This document shows, piece after piece, positions 33,277-42,672 of a stretch of 43,817 bases of DNA; within the stretch, counting starts at the first letter, position 1; every line of letters begins with the position of its first letter. The position numbers were made by a program, and so were the translations under genes. The DNA is from Actinomadura sp. BRA 177 (GTDB lineage: Bacteria; Actinomycetota; Actinomycetes; Streptosporangiales; Streptosporangiaceae), in contig NZ_JABXFD010000313.1 in assembly GCF_013372625.1 (NCBI RefSeq), forward strand, positions 1 to 43,817. Direction: 5' to 3'. A model generated the notes under the pieces. It saw nothing but the letters and a program-made list of their open reading frames with translations, made no database searches and had not been told where the DNA came from.

Positions 33277-34541
33277 GCGACGACGCAACGTCAGACGGGC
33301 GGAATCAACCCCGCAACGGCCACGGCCGGTTCGCGAAAGAGCGGACCCCCGAGCAAGCCGAGTTCGACCGGCAGGTGTGCGAGCTGCGTCTCTCCGGCAT
33401 GTCCTACGAGGCGATCGGCGACGAGATGGGGTGCTCCGCTTCTACGGCCTTCAGGGCCGTTGAGCGTGCCTACGTGGCGACGGTGCGCGCCCCCGTCGAA
33501 CTGCTTCGAGAGCAGGAGTCGCAGCGGCTCAACGTGCTTCTAATGGCCGCATGGAAGGTCCTGAAGGCCCGCCACCTGATAGTCAGTCACGGCCGGGTGG
33601 TCCGGCGGCGGGTCCTGGACTCGGACGGCCTGTTCATCGTGGTCGGCGGGGATGACGACAACCCGGTGTACGCCGAAGAGGAGCTTGTGGATCACAAGCC
33701 GGTCCTGGAAGCGATCCAGACCGTCGTGAAGATCATGGAGCGGAGAAGCAAGCTCTGGGGTCTCGACGCCCCCAAGAGGTACGAGACGCTCACGGTGGAC
33801 CGGATCGATGCCCAGATCGCCGAACTCGAAGCGGAACTCGCGGCTGCTGGCGTGGGCCCTGGAGGACGCATGAGGCGGTACCGAAAGCTCGTCCTCGCTC
33901 CCGGCGAACACCGTCACGCGGGCGGAATCCTCCGGACGGACCGGAGCCTTCTGGAGGCGCTCGTCCGTTCGTGGGAGCGTCGAGCGTTCGACACGGTGCC
34001 GATCATGGAGCGCGCCACGTTCGAGCCCGAAGCGGCATGCGGACGGGTCGTGGGCCTGTCCGTCACCGGCCGGGGCCTGCTGGCGATCGTGGACCTGAAC
34101 GAGAAGGGTTCGGCCCTGGTGGGCCGGAACCCCGGTCTCGCTCCCCGCCTGGTGAAGGACATGCATCGGGGCGATGGGCTGCGGTTCCCGATCGCTCTAC
34201 AGAAGCTCACGCTGACTCCCGAGGACGCCACGGAGAGCCTATGGGAGCCCATGGGGACCCTGGGGCCGGCCGGTGCGACGAAGGGGCTGACGAAGGCCCT
34301 CGCGAGCGTCCGGAGGGACCTCGCGAATCTACGAGGAGAGCGCGAAATGATCAGCCTGAGCAACGACGACGACCGCTTCGCCGCCCTCCAGCGGCGTGAC
34401 TCGGAACTGGATGAGCTGATCGCGGAGGTGCGCGAGGGCACCGGGGACGGCCGGAGGCTCAGCATGGAGACCCTGCATCGCCTCGCGGACGAGTTCGAGG
34501 GCAAGACGCCCCGGAGGCTGATCTCGGACGAGAACGGAGTG
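33273..34541 (+). pseudogene. Terminase small subunit-like / phage protease-like fusion, 3' end lost
   Basis: ATG with GGAGG upstream. Residues 1-199 look like a small terminase: HTH at ~36-66 (LRLSGMSYEAIGDEMGCSAST), a helical middle and KLWGLDAPKRYE. From residue 200 (ATG at 33870 with its own GGAGGA) a second domain begins, RRYRKLVLAPGEHRHAGGI..., with FEPEAACGRVVGLSVTGRG and LTPEDATESL, reminiscent of Mu-type prohead proteases; this second call is tentative. The frame then runs into integrase sequence in a different frame near 34541, so the natural C-terminus is missing. The open frame continues to 35114 only by reading through attR and antisense to priA. Confidence 0.6.
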
Positions 34542-34701
34542 CGCCGCCTCGCTGTATCTGGAGGCCGGAGTGCCGATCCACGTGATCAGCGCGTACCTCG
34601 GGCACGCCGATGTCTCGATCACGGCGAAGATCTACCTCCACTACACGGCCGAGTCCGTGACGCTCTCGGGAGGCACTCTCAAGGTCGCAGGCTCCCAATG
34701 A
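34542..34701 (+). pseudogene. Tyrosine integrase C-terminal remnant
   Basis: In the frame +1 to the terminase fusion the sequence reads AASLYLEAGVPIHVISAYLG followed by HADVSITAKIYLHYTAESVT and a TGA at 34699. The LGH...Y pattern contains the box II histidine and catalytic tyrosine region of phage integrases; a stop at 34519 and the fusion junction mark the loss of everything upstream. It lies next to the right att repeat, as int genes usually do. Confidence 0.88.
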
Positions 34702-34774
34702 TGTGTCCCGGAATCCGCCACGACCCACCGGAGCCCAGTGCACGCAGGCGATACGAGCAGGAGGACGGGGACGT

Positions 34775-34790
34775 GAACCCTATTGGTCAG
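34775..34790. repeat. Right attachment-site repeat (attR core), overlapping the priA stop
   Basis: Second copy of GAACCCTATTGGTCAG. Positions 34787-34789 are the complement of the priA TGA, so recombination within this core leaves priA intact whichever side is used. Integration at the 3' end of a housekeeping gene is typical of tyrosine-integrase elements. Confidence 0.85.
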
Positions 34791-36865
34791 ATCAGCTCCA
34801 GGGGGTCGATCTGGACCCTTACCGTCTCCGTGGCCTTGCGCGCACTGCGTACGCCCTGGGCCTCCTTGAGCGCGCGCGCCATCGCCGCCCCGGCAGACCG
34901 CGGCACGCGTACCAACGCGCGTTCCTTCTCCTGGACGTCTGTCTGTGCGGCCGGTGTCGGGACGGGCACCGGGCCGAGAACCTCCGCGCCATCGGGCAGC
35001 CTGGCATCGGCCAGAAGCTCGCGTATGGCGGCCGGGGTGCCGGTGAGCGACGCCATCCGTGCGGCGGGCGGGAAGCCCGCCTCCCTACGCTCGGCCAGCT
35101 CGCGCTCCGCGTAGGTGACCGGGTCCCACCGGACGAGCGCCTGAACGGCGGGAAGCGCTCCTTCGGCGGCCACGATCACCGGGCCGTGGGGGCGGACGAG
35201 CGACGCCGCGTTCATCCAGCGCCGCAGCGTTTCCTCACCGGCACGCAGATCCGGGCGGCCCAGCAGGACCCAGCCGTCCAGCAGTAGGGCGGCCCTGTAT
35301 CCCTCTTCGGCGGGTGGTTCCGCTCCTGGCGTGGACACCACCAGGGCACGTTCCGGGCCGATCTGTTCGAGAATCGCGTCACGCCCAGACGTTCGTACGG
35401 GGACGCCAGGGAACGCTCTGCCCAGCTCTTCCGCCGTGCGTTTCGCGCCCACCACGACGGCCCGCACCTGGAAGAAGCCACATTCGGGGCAGTGCCAGTC
35501 ACCCGCGATACGTCCGCACCACCGGCAGTAGGGGGCCGCATGGGACGACGCCAGCGACAACGGCCCCTGGCACGCCTCACATCGTGCCGGTGTACGGCAG
35601 CGTCCGCACGCGATGCCCGGCACGTATCCGCGCCTTGGCACCTGTACAAGGACCGGGCCGTCCTCCAGGGCACGCCTGGCGGCCTCGAACGCGACGTTCG
35701 GCAGGCGCGCCGTGCGGGCGGCCGCGTCACGGGCTAGCTGGGCGTCCTCCCCCACGTACCGGACGCGGGGCATCTCCGCCCGAACCTGGTCACGGACGGC
35801 GGAGAGGGTGTGCGCCCAGCCGCTCTCCACCAGCTGGGTGGCGTCGGTGGTTCTGGTGAACCCGCCTATCAGCGCCCCGGCCGCCGCTCTGTGCGCACGC
35901 AGGGCAAGGACGTCACGGGGGTGCGGGTAGGGCGCGTGGGGTTCGGCATGGACGTCGTCGCCGTCGTCCCACAGCACGACCAGCCCGAGATCCGTGACGG
36001 GCGCGAACATGGCGGCGCGCGTGCCGACGACTGCCTTCGCCTTACCGCGCAGGACGGTGAGCCATCTGCGGTAGCGCTCGGCGGGGCCGAGTTCCGCCGT
36101 CAGGGCGACGTGCAGGCCCTCCCCTAGCTCGGCCTTGAGCGCGGTGTCCACGCGCGCGACGTCGCGTCCGTCGGCGACCACCACGATCGCACCGCGTCCG
36201 CCGTTCAGCGTGGCGGCGACGGCCCGCGCTATGGCGGACGTCCAGTCAGGGCCCGGCAGCGCCGTCCAGACCGCTCTCGGCGCTCTGCCGTCGGCAAGGG
36301 CGCTCAGGAACGACGACCCGGCCTGATAGTCGCGCCAGACCCCGGCATCGACCGTGCCCGGCATCTCACGGGTCTCGGCCTCCGCCACGGGTTCGGCCTC
36401 CACGCGGGCGTGCCGGGGCGGGACGGCCAGCCGCAGCACGTCCGCGAACGTGCCCGCGTACCGGTCGGCCACCTCCCGGACGAGCGCGGCGATCTCCGGC
36501 GTCAGGACCGGCTCGGACGACGTGACCCGCTCCAGGAACAGCAGCTTCCCGTCGTGCCCGCTCTCGGCGGCCCGCTCCAGCAGGAACCCGTCGACGAGCT
36601 GCCCGGCGAACCGCACCCGCACCCGGCACCCCGGCACGGCCTTGGCGTCCATCTCGGCCGGCACCAGGTAGTCGAACGGCCGGTCCAGGTGCGGCAGGGA
36701 CATGTCGACGGCGATCCGCGCCACGGGCAGTTCGGCGGCCGGTCGGCGCGCCCCCTTCTTCCTGGAACCGCCCGGCTTCTTCGCTTTGCCGGGCTTGTCG
36801 GCAGGTGCCCGGGGAAGGTCGTCCAGCCCCGGGATCAGGTCCGTTCCCCCGCCGTCCTTCGTCAC
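34787..36865 (-). CDS. priA: Primosomal protein N' (actinobacterial PriA, helicase motifs lost)
   Basis: 692 residues from a GTG at 36865. The N-terminal DNA-binding domain begins at LPVARIAVDMSLPHLDRPFDYLVP. The zinc-binding CGRCRTPARCEAC and CRWCGRI...CPEC cluster of PriA is complete. Motif I (GKT) is absent and the Walker B position reads VLWDDGDD, so ATP-driven unwinding is unlikely; this is a known feature of actinobacterial members. The last codons overlap the attR repeat. PriA loads the replication restart machinery. Confidence 0.93.
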   Translation of the reverse strand: MTKDGGGTDLIPGLDDLPRAPADKPGKAKKPGGSRKKGARRPAAELPVARIAVDMSLPHLDRPFDYLVPAEMDAKAVPGCRVRVRFAGQLVDGFLLERAAESGHDGKLLFLERVTSSEPVLTPEIAALVREVADRYAGTFADVLRLAVPPRHARVEAEPVAEAETREMPGTVDAGVWRDYQAGSSFLSALADGRAPRAVWTALPGPDWTSAIARAVAATLNGGRGAIVVVADGRDVARVDTALKAELGEGLHVALTAELGPAERYRRWLTVLRGKAKAVVGTRAAMFAPVTDLGLVVLWDDGDDVHAEPHAPYPHPRDVLALRAHRAAAGALIGGFTRTTDATQLVESGWAHTLSAVRDQVRAEMPRVRYVGEDAQLARDAAARTARLPNVAFEAARRALEDGPVLVQVPRRGYVPGIACGRCRTPARCEACQGPLSLASSHAAPYCRWCGRIAGDWHCPECGFFQVRAVVVGAKRTAEELGRAFPGVPVRTSGRDAILEQIGPERALVVSTPGAEPPAEEGYRAALLLDGWVLLGRPDLRAGEETLRRWMNAASLVRPHGPVIVAAEGALPAVQALVRWDPVTYAERELAERREAGFPPAARMASLTGTPAAIRELLADARLPDGAEVLGPVPVPTPAAQTDVQEKERALVRVPRSAGAAMARALKEAQGVRSARKATETVRVQIDPLELI

Positions 36866-37004
36866 GCCCCCGTCCTACCAGATCGACCCGACACCCGAAC
36901 GCGCACGCTAGGGTTGATCCGTTTGAACCGGGCGCGCGTCCGCCGGCCCATTGCCCGATGCCCCCTCCCGCGCCCCCGCCGTCCGACGAGCCCGTGCAGG
37001 CGAA

Positions 37005-38669
37005 GTGACCACAGCGCATACTCGAGAACGGGCGGACGCCCCGGTCCGGCATGGATCGTCGCGCCGTCCGAACAGCTCCCCTTGGCAGAAGTGGAAGAAG
37101 CGGGCACGCCACCCGGTCGTGGCGGCCACGGTCGCCGCCGCCGTCCTCCACCTGGTGTGGGGGCTCTTCCTGGCGGCGGAGGGAGGCGACCTCGCCGCCC
37201 AGGCCGCCTGGACCGACTTCGCCTGGGAGCACCCGGGCGCGGCGTACAGCTTCGCCTGGTACGGCGGGATGCACCCGGCGTCCTACAGCGTCATTTCGCC
37301 GTACGTCATGGCGCTGTTCGGCATCCGCACGGTCGCGGTCGTGACCGGCACCTTCTCGGCCACCCTGACCGCGTACCTGCTCAAGAAGTTCAGGGCGCCC
37401 GTGGCGCTGCCCGCATCGCTGTGGGCCGCGTTCGCGCTGTCGTGCAACGCCGCCTCGGGCCGGGTCACGTTCGGCCTGGGGCTGATGTTCGCGCTCATGG
37501 CGACGATCGTGGTCTACACCTCGCGCGGCACCCCCGCCCTGCGGGCCGCCGGCATGGTCGGCCTCAGCGTGCTCGCCTCGCTCGCGAGCCCCGTCGCCGG
37601 CCTGTTCCTACTGGTTCTGGCCGCCGCGCTGTTCCTCACCGGCCGCCGCCGTGCGAGCGTCTGCGTCGCCGTCGGACTCCCCCTCGTGGTGGGGACGACG
37701 AGCCTGCTGTTCCCGTTCAGCGGCGTGCAACCGATCTCGCTCACCGCGATCGTGCTGCCCGCCGTCACCAGCGTCATCGCGATGCTGCTGTGCGCGCCGA
37801 GGAACTGGACGTTCGTGCGCATCGGCGCAGGCGTCTACCTGGCCGGCATCATCCTGACCTGGCTGATCCCCTCCCCCGTCGGCAGCAACGTCGAGCGCCT
37901 GTCGCTGCTGTTCGGCGGGATGTTCCTGCTGTCGGCGGTGGCGCGTGCGCAGGGCCGTGTCCGGATCGCCGTGCTGTCGCTGGCGTTCATCGTGACCGCG
38001 TCCTGGCAGGTCGTGAAACCCGTCGACGACCTGATCCACACCGAGCCCGCGGCGTCCGCCGCCGACCACGCCCGCGGCCTCGTCGCCGAACTGAACGCGC
38101 TCGGCGCGCAGAAGGACCGGATCGAGGTCGTGCCGCTGCGCTCCCACTGGGAGTCGTCCGGCCTCAGCCGCCACTTCATGCTGGCGCGCGGCTGGAACCG
38201 CCAGGTCGACGCCGAACGCCACAAGCTCTTCTACGAGGACGGCGCGCTGACGCCCGACTCCTACCGCGACTGGCTGCACGAGTGGGCCGTGCAGTACGTC
38301 GTCCTGCCCGAACAGGAGGTCGACTGGTCGGCGCAGGACGAGGCCGCGCTCGTCGAGGACGGGCAGCCGTACCTCACGGAGGTCTGGCGGGACGAGCATT
38401 GGCGCCTGTTCCACGTCGCACAGCCGACGCCGCTGGTGGACCGTCCCGCGTCCGTCCACAAGCTCAACGCCGGTGAACTCGTGGTCGACATGCCGTCCCG
38501 AGGGTCCGTCCTTGTACGGGTCTCCTGGTCGCCTTGGCTGAGCGCCACGGGCGGGGACGCCTGCCTAGCGCGCGCGGAAAACTTCGTCCGCATGACGGCG
38601 CACGAGCCCGGCCGCTACACCATCGCGGCCCGCTACGGCCTGCACCGCGGCAACCACTGCGCCTCCTGA
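37005..38669 (+). CDS. Large polytopic membrane protein, function unknown
   Basis: About 554 residues from a GTG at 37005; a TTG at 36951 would add 18 residues and cannot be excluded. Roughly ten hydrophobic helices are followed by a ~200-residue soluble C-terminal domain. The first extracytoplasmic loop (DFAWEHPGAAYSFAWYGGMH) and the overall pattern recall GT-C-type glycosyltransferases, but no catalytic motif could be confirmed. It is the only plus-strand gene in the priA-mihF region. A strong terminator follows. Confidence 0.7.
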   Translation: MTTAHTRERADAPVRHGSSRRPNSSPWQKWKKRARHPVVAATVAAAVLHLVWGLFLAAEGGDLAAQAAWTDFAWEHPGAAYSFAWYGGMHPASYSVISPYVMALFGIRTVAVVTGTFSATLTAYLLKKFRAPVALPASLWAAFALSCNAASGRVTFGLGLMFALMATIVVYTSRGTPALRAAGMVGLSVLASLASPVAGLFLLVLAAALFLTGRRRASVCVAVGLPLVVGTTSLLFPFSGVQPISLTAIVLPAVTSVIAMLLCAPRNWTFVRIGAGVYLAGIILTWLIPSPVGSNVERLSLLFGGMFLLSAVARAQGRVRIAVLSLAFIVTASWQVVKPVDDLIHTEPAASAADHARGLVAELNALGAQKDRIEVVPLRSHWESSGLSRHFMLARGWNRQVDAERHKLFYEDGALTPDSYRDWLHEWAVQYVVLPEQEVDWSAQDEAALVEDGQPYLTEVWRDEHWRLFHVAQPTPLVDRPASVHKLNAGELVVDMPSRGSVLVRVSWSPWLSATGGDACLARAENFVRMTAHEPGRYTIAARYGLHRGNHCAS

Positions 38670-38706
38670 CCGGCCACAGCCCCGCCCGAACGACGGGCCC
38701 ACACGA

Positions 38707-38743
38707 ACGAAGAAGCCCCGGGGACGCCCCGGGGCTTCTTCGT
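38707..38743. terminator. Bidirectional hairpin terminator
   Basis: A perfect 17-bp stem (38707-38723 with 38727-38743) closes on a 3-nt loop ACG. It lies between the convergent membrane-protein gene and metK. No T-run follows on either side, as usual for actinomycetes. Confidence 0.9.
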
Positions 38744-38854
38744 CGTTCCAATCGGCCGGCGTTGCAAGCGGCCCGCCGTACAGGCAACCAGCCTCTCCGT
38801 CAGTCCGTCACAGGCGGCCAGTCGCAGGCAGGCCGCTGTTCCCAGCCCCGGTGG

Positions 38855-40048
38855 TTACAGGCCGGCGGCGGAGGCGAGGTCCTTGGCGCGGTCGGTGGAC
38901 TCCCAGGAGAAGTCGGGCTCGGACCGGCCGAAGTGGCCGTAGGCGGCGGTCTGCTGGTAGATCGGGCGGAGCAGGTCCAGGTCGCGGACGATCGCGGCCG
39001 GACGCAGGTCGAACACGTCGTCGACCGCCTTCTCGATCTTCTCGGGGGCGACCTTCTCGGTGCCGAACGTCTCCACGAACACGCCGACCGGGTGCGCCTT
39101 GCCGATCGCGTAGGCGACCTGGACCTCGGCGCGGTCGGCGAGCTGCGCGGCGACGATGTTCTTGGCGACCCACCGCATCGCGTAGGCGGCGGACCGGTCG
39201 ACCTTGGACGGGTCCTTGCCGGAGAACGCGCCGCCGCCGTGCCGGGCCATGCCGCCGTAGGTGTCGACGATGATCTTGCGGCCGGTGAGGCCGGCGTCGC
39301 CCATCGGGCCGCCGATCTCGAAGCGGCCGGTCGGGTTGACCAGCAGCCGGTAGCCCTCGATGTCGAGGTCGAACTGGGCGAGCACCGGGTCGACCACGTG
39401 CTCCTTCACGTCCGGCGCGAGGAGCTCCTTCAGGTCGATGTCGGGAGCGTGCTGGCTGGACACCACGACGGTGTCGAGGCGGACGCCGCGGTCGCCGTCG
39501 TACTCGATGGTGACCTGGGTCTTGCCGTCCGGGCGCAGGTAGGGGACGTCGCCGCTCTTGCGGACCTCCGACAGGCGCTGCGCGAGCCGGTGCGCGAGGG
39601 TGATCGGCAGCGGCATCAGCTCGGGCGTCTCGTTGGTGGCGTAGCCGAACATCAGGCCCTGGTCGCCGGCGCCCTGCCGGTCCAGGTCGTCGACGCCCTC
39701 GCCCTCGCGGGTCTCGTAGGCGTCGTCGACGCCCTGCGCGATGTCGGGCGACTGCGCGCCGATGGACACCGACACGCCGCAGGAGTGCCCGTCGAAGCCC
39801 TTCTTGGACGAGTCGTAGCCGATCTCCAGGATCTTCTCCCGGATCACGCCCGGGATGTCCACATAGGTCTCGGTGGTGACCTCACCGGCCACATGCACCT
39901 GACCGGTCGTGATCATCGTCTCGACGGCGACCCGGCTCTTCGGGTCGTCCTTGAGCATCGAGTCGAGGATCGCGTCGCTGATCTGGTCCGCGATCTTGTC
40001 CGGGTGTCCTTCGGTCACGGACTCGGAGGTGAACAGGCGGCGAGACAC
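38855..40048 (-). CDS. metK: S-adenosylmethionine synthetase
   Basis: 397 residues from a GTG at 40048 with AAGGAG about 10 nt upstream. Signatures include [28 protein letters not shown] and [19 protein letters not shown] (phosphate- and metal-binding). It makes SAM from methionine and ATP. The 141-nt leader holds a GC hairpin (GCGGGGG/CCCCCGC) and an A-run, but no SAM riboswitch was recognised. Confidence 0.97.
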   Translation of the reverse strand: MSRRLFTSESVTEGHPDKIADQISDAILDSMLKDDPKSRVAVETMITTGQVHVAGEVTTETYVDIPGVIREKILEIGYDSSKKGFDGHSCGVSVSIGAQSPDIAQGVDDAYETREGEGVDDLDRQGAGDQGLMFGYATNETPELMPLPITLAHRLAQRLSEVRKSGDVPYLRPDGKTQVTIEYDGDRGVRLDTVVVSSQHAPDIDLKELLAPDVKEHVVDPVLAQFDLDIEGYRLLVNPTGRFEIGGPMGDAGLTGRKIIVDTYGGMARHGGGAFSGKDPSKVDRSAAYAMRWVAKNIVAAQLADRAEVQVAYAIGKAHPVGVFVETFGTEKVAPEKIEKAVDDVFDLRPAAIVRDLDLLRPIYQQTAAYGHFGRSEPDFSWESTDRAKDLASAAGL

Positions 40049-40189
40049 GTACGTGAACTCCTTGCAGCGGCTGCTGACTGACGTCGCAGGACGGATTTTT
40101 TGTCGAGTTCGGCGGGGGACGCCGCCCCCCGCGCGGGTTCCCCACGGGTGTTAGGCCCAGAAGTCTAGCGGGATCGCCGCCGGTCCCGG

Positions 40190-41416
40190 CTACGCCGGAT
40201 CGGCGGCCGGGGGTTTCAGCCGGGCGGCGACGAGGTCCCAGACGACCTCGGCGAGGGCCTCCTTGGCGCCGCGCGGCACCTCGGTGCGCGAGCCGTCCGC
40301 GCCGAGGATCACGGCCTCGTTGTCGGGGCGGCCGAAGGTCAGGTCCTCGCCGACCTGGTTGACGACGAGGAGGTCGCTGCCCTTGCGGGCGAGTTTGGCG
40401 CGGCCGTTGGCGAGGACGTCGTCGGTCTCGGCCGCGAAACCCACGATCACCTGGCCGGGACGGCGGTCGCGCCCCAGCTCCGCGAGGATGTCGGGGTTCT
40501 TCACGAGCCGGATCGGCTCCGGCTCGGCCCCCTCCGCCTTCTTGATCTTCGAGCCCTGGTAGCCGGACGGGCGGAAGTCGGCGACGGCGGCGGCCATCAC
40601 GACCGCGTCGGCGGCGCCGGCGGCCGCCACCACGGCCTTGTGCATCTCCTCGGCCGACCCGACGGGGACGATCTCGGCGCCGGCGGGGCCGGGCAGCGCG
40701 ACGTTGGCGGAGACGAGCGTCACGCGGGCGCCGCGGGACACGGCCGTGCGGGCGAGGGCGTAGCCCTGCAGGCCGGACGAGCGGTTCCCGATGAACCGGA
40801 CGGGGTCGATCGGCTCGCGGGTGCCGCCCGCGGAGATCACCACGTGCCGTCCGGCGAGGTCGCGGCCGTCGGCGCCGCGGGCCAGGACGTGCCGCGCCAC
40901 CTCGAACAGCTCCGCGGGGTCGGGTAGCCGGCCGGTGCCGGTGTCCTTGCCGGTGAGCCGCCCGGACGCGGGCTCGACCACGACCGCGCCCCGGGACCGC
41001 AGCGTCGCCACGTTCGCCCGGGTCGCGGGGTGCTCCCACATCTCGGTGTGCATCGCGGGCGCGAACACGACCGGGCAGCGGGCGGTGAGCAGGGTGTTGG
41101 TGAGCAGGTCGTCGGCCAGGCCGTGCGCGGCCCTGGCGAGCAGGTCGGCGGTGGCGGGCGCGACGAACACCAGGTCCGCCTCCTGCCCGAGCCGGACGTG
41201 CGGGACCTCGGCGACGCCGTCCCACACCTGCGGGGACACGGGATTGCCCGACAGCGCGGCCCACGTGGGCTCGCCGACGAAGCGGAGCGCGTCGGCGGTC
41301 GGCACCACGGTGACGTCGTGACCGGACTCGGTGAGCCGCCGGAGCAGCTCGCACGCCTTGTACGCGGCGATCCCGGCACTCACGCCGAGCACGACACGCG
41401 GCTTACGGGAGGTCAT
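40190..41416 (-). CDS. coaBC: Phosphopantothenoylcysteine decarboxylase/synthase
   Basis: 408 residues from the ATG at 41416; a GTG at 41437 would add seven. The CoaC half has VSAGIAAYKACELLRRL, the active-site HVRLGQEADLVFVAPATA and APAMHTEMW, where His replaces the Asn of many homologues as in other actinobacteria. The CoaB half has ISAGGTREPIDPVRFIGNRS and a KIKK motif. It carries out two steps of CoA synthesis. metK follows at 141 nt. Confidence 0.95.
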   Translation of the reverse strand: MTSRKPRVVLGVSAGIAAYKACELLRRLTESGHDVTVVPTADALRFVGEPTWAALSGNPVSPQVWDGVAEVPHVRLGQEADLVFVAPATADLLARAAHGLADDLLTNTLLTARCPVVFAPAMHTEMWEHPATRANVATLRSRGAVVVEPASGRLTGKDTGTGRLPDPAELFEVARHVLARGADGRDLAGRHVVISAGGTREPIDPVRFIGNRSSGLQGYALARTAVSRGARVTLVSANVALPGPAGAEIVPVGSAEEMHKAVVAAAGAADAVVMAAAVADFRPSGYQGSKIKKAEGAEPEPIRLVKNPDILAELGRDRRPGQVIVGFAAETDDVLANGRAKLARKGSDLLVVNQVGEDLTFGRPDNEAVILGADGSRTEVPRGAKEALAEVVWDLVAARLKPPAADPA

Positions 41417-41480
41417 ACGCCCACGATCCCATCGCACGCCCCACGGCTACACACCGGGGTCCCGGGGTCCCCGGGGGTCT

Positions 41481-41632
41481 GGGGGTCGTCCCCCAGAAAG
41501 ACACTGCGGGCTCCGGCGAAGCCGACTGCAGGTCGGCGAGCAGCATGGGGCGCCTCGGGGGTCGTCCCCCAGAAAGACACTGCGGGCTCTGGCGAAGGCG
41601 GCCGCAGGCCGACGAGCAGCATCGGGCGCCCC
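41481..41632. repeat. Two-copy 76-bp tandem repeat between rpoZ and coaBC
   Basis: Copies run from 41481 and from 41557. Each begins with GGGGGTCGTCCCCCAGAAAG, which forms a small hairpin, and continues through ACACTGCGGGCTC to a GAGCAGCAT segment. Differences are confined to a few positions in the second half. The repeat lies in the rpoZ-coaBC gap and contains no gene. It may supply rho-independent-like hairpins to the rpoZ transcript. Confidence 0.85.
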
Positions 41633-41642
41633 GCACCGGGGT

Positions 41643-41897
41643 CTAGCCCTCGATGGGCTCGGCGTTGAGGAGGCCTTCGCGGGTCTCGCGGAGGGCGATC
41701 GACAGCGGCTTCTCCTGCACCTGGGTCTCGACGAGGGGGCCGACGTACTCCAGCAGGCCCTCGCCCAGCTGGGCGTAGTAGGCGTTGATCTGCCGGGCGC
41801 GCTTGGCCGCGATGCTCACGAGGCCGTACTTGGTGTCGACGACTTCCAGGAGCTCGTCGATCGACGGGTTGGTGATGCCCTCATTGCTGGCTGCCAC
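41643..41897 (-). CDS. rpoZ: RNA polymerase omega subunit
   Basis: 84 residues from the GTG at 41897, which GGAAGG precedes; a GTG at 41912 would add five. The core is [42 protein letters not shown] and [10 protein letters not shown], as in Streptomyces RpoZ of similar length. Omega stabilises and assembles RNA polymerase. It follows gmk by 27 nt and precedes the 76-bp repeats. Confidence 0.95.
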   Translation of the reverse strand: MAASNEGITNPSIDELLEVVDTKYGLVSIAAKRARQINAYYAQLGEGLLEYVGPLVETQVQEKPLSIALRETREGLLNAEPIEG

Positions 41898-41924
41898 TCG
41901 GTGGCCTTCCACTGGTAGGTCGCT

Positions 41925-42512
41925 CTACTGGTCAGCCATCAAGGCTAGCAGCTCGCCGCACACGTCCTGGACGGACGTGTTGACGAGGGTGACGTCGAAC
42001 TCCTTCTCGGCGGCCAGTTCGACGCGGGCCGCGTCGAGGCGGCGCTCGATGACCTCGGGGGGCTCGGTGCCGCGGCCGGTGAGCCGGCGGACGAGCTCGT
42101 CCCAGCCGGGCGGGGCGAGGAACACCAGCCGCGCCTGCGGCATGGTGCCGCGGACCTGCCGGGCGCCCTGGAGGTCGATCTCCAGGAGCACCGGTTCGCC
42201 GCGGGCCAGGCGTTCCTCGACGGGCCGGCGGGGGGTGCCGTAGCGGTTCCCCGCGAACTCGGCCCATTCGAGGAGCTCCCCTTCGGCGACGAGCCGGTCG
42301 AAACCGGCGTCGTCGACGAAGAAGTACTGCACACCATCGGTCTCACCCGGGCGGGGGGCCCGGGTGGTCACCGAGACCGACAGCCACACCCGGGGGTGTG
42401 AGCGCCGGATCTCGGCGACGACCGTGCTCTTGCCGACGCCCGACGGCCCGGAGAGGACCGTCAGCCGCCGCGCGAGCGGGCCAGGCGTTGTGGAGCCTTC
42501 CGGCGTGAGCAT
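41925..42512 (-). CDS. gmk: Guanylate kinase
   Basis: 195 residues. The P-loop is GPSGVGKST (22-30); the GMP-binding region has [20 protein letters not shown] and [27 protein letters not shown] completes the family signature. It converts GMP to GDP. It lies between mihF and rpoZ, the usual actinobacterial order. Confidence 0.96.
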   Translation of the reverse strand: MLTPEGSTTPGPLARRLTVLSGPSGVGKSTVVAEIRRSHPRVWLSVSVTTRAPRPGETDGVQYFFVDDAGFDRLVAEGELLEWAEFAGNRYGTPRRPVEERLARGEPVLLEIDLQGARQVRGTMPQARLVFLAPPGWDELVRRLTGRGTEPPEVIERRLDAARVELAAEKEFDVTLVNTSVQDVCGELLALMADQ

Positions 42513-42633
42513 TCTTCAACCAGCCTGTCCGTTGAGGCAGGGCCTGTCCGGGCCTGCCGGGGTTGAAAAGCGCTCGTTGGGTGCGCCGGAGTCGGGCGGG
42601 GTGGTGCCGGACCCGGGTCGCCCCGGGCCGGCC

Positions 42634-42652
42634 GCGGCGGTCCGGCCGCCGC
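42634..42652 (-). terminator. Hairpin in the mihF-gmk gap
   Basis: GCGGCGG (42634-42640) and CCGCCGC (42646-42652) form a 7-bp stem with loop TCCGG, 21 nt past the mihF stop on the minus strand. The 160-nt gap holds nothing else recognised. It may partly uncouple mihF from gmk. Confidence 0.5.
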
Positions 42653-42672
42653 GCCCGCCCGTGAGTCGCGCG

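Larger units (their letters stand above)
29183..34790. mobile_element. Decayed integrated element (prophage- or AICE-like) at the 3' end of priA
   Basis: The element is bounded by identical 16-bp repeats and is 5,592 bp from repeat start to repeat start. In order it holds a small zinc-ribbon membrane protein, a short basic ORF, DUF397 and HTH genes (minus), a RsbW-like ATPase, a 66-residue protein, a 196-residue Cys-rich protein, a 106-residue protein, an HNH endonuclease, a terminase-small-subunit-like/protease-like fusion, and the C-terminal ~52 codons of a tyrosine integrase. The integrase end lies 73 nt from the right repeat, where int genes normally sit. Integration restores the priA stop codon and detaches the 602-residue gene from priA. 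Loss of most of int and of other phage genes implies the element cannot move unaided. Confidence 0.82.

Noticed and set aside
34702..35114. Continuation of the terminase-like fusion into priA
   Set aside because: It runs through attR and antisense to priA; there is no domain-like sequence beyond 34541 in this frame.
40049..40189. SAM riboswitch before metK
   Set aside because: No SAM-I, SAM-II or SAM-IV core could be recognised; only a simple GC hairpin and an A-run.
41481..41632. Possible CRISPR array
   Set aside because: Only two copies with no spacer between them; the unit is 76 bp and direct-tandem.
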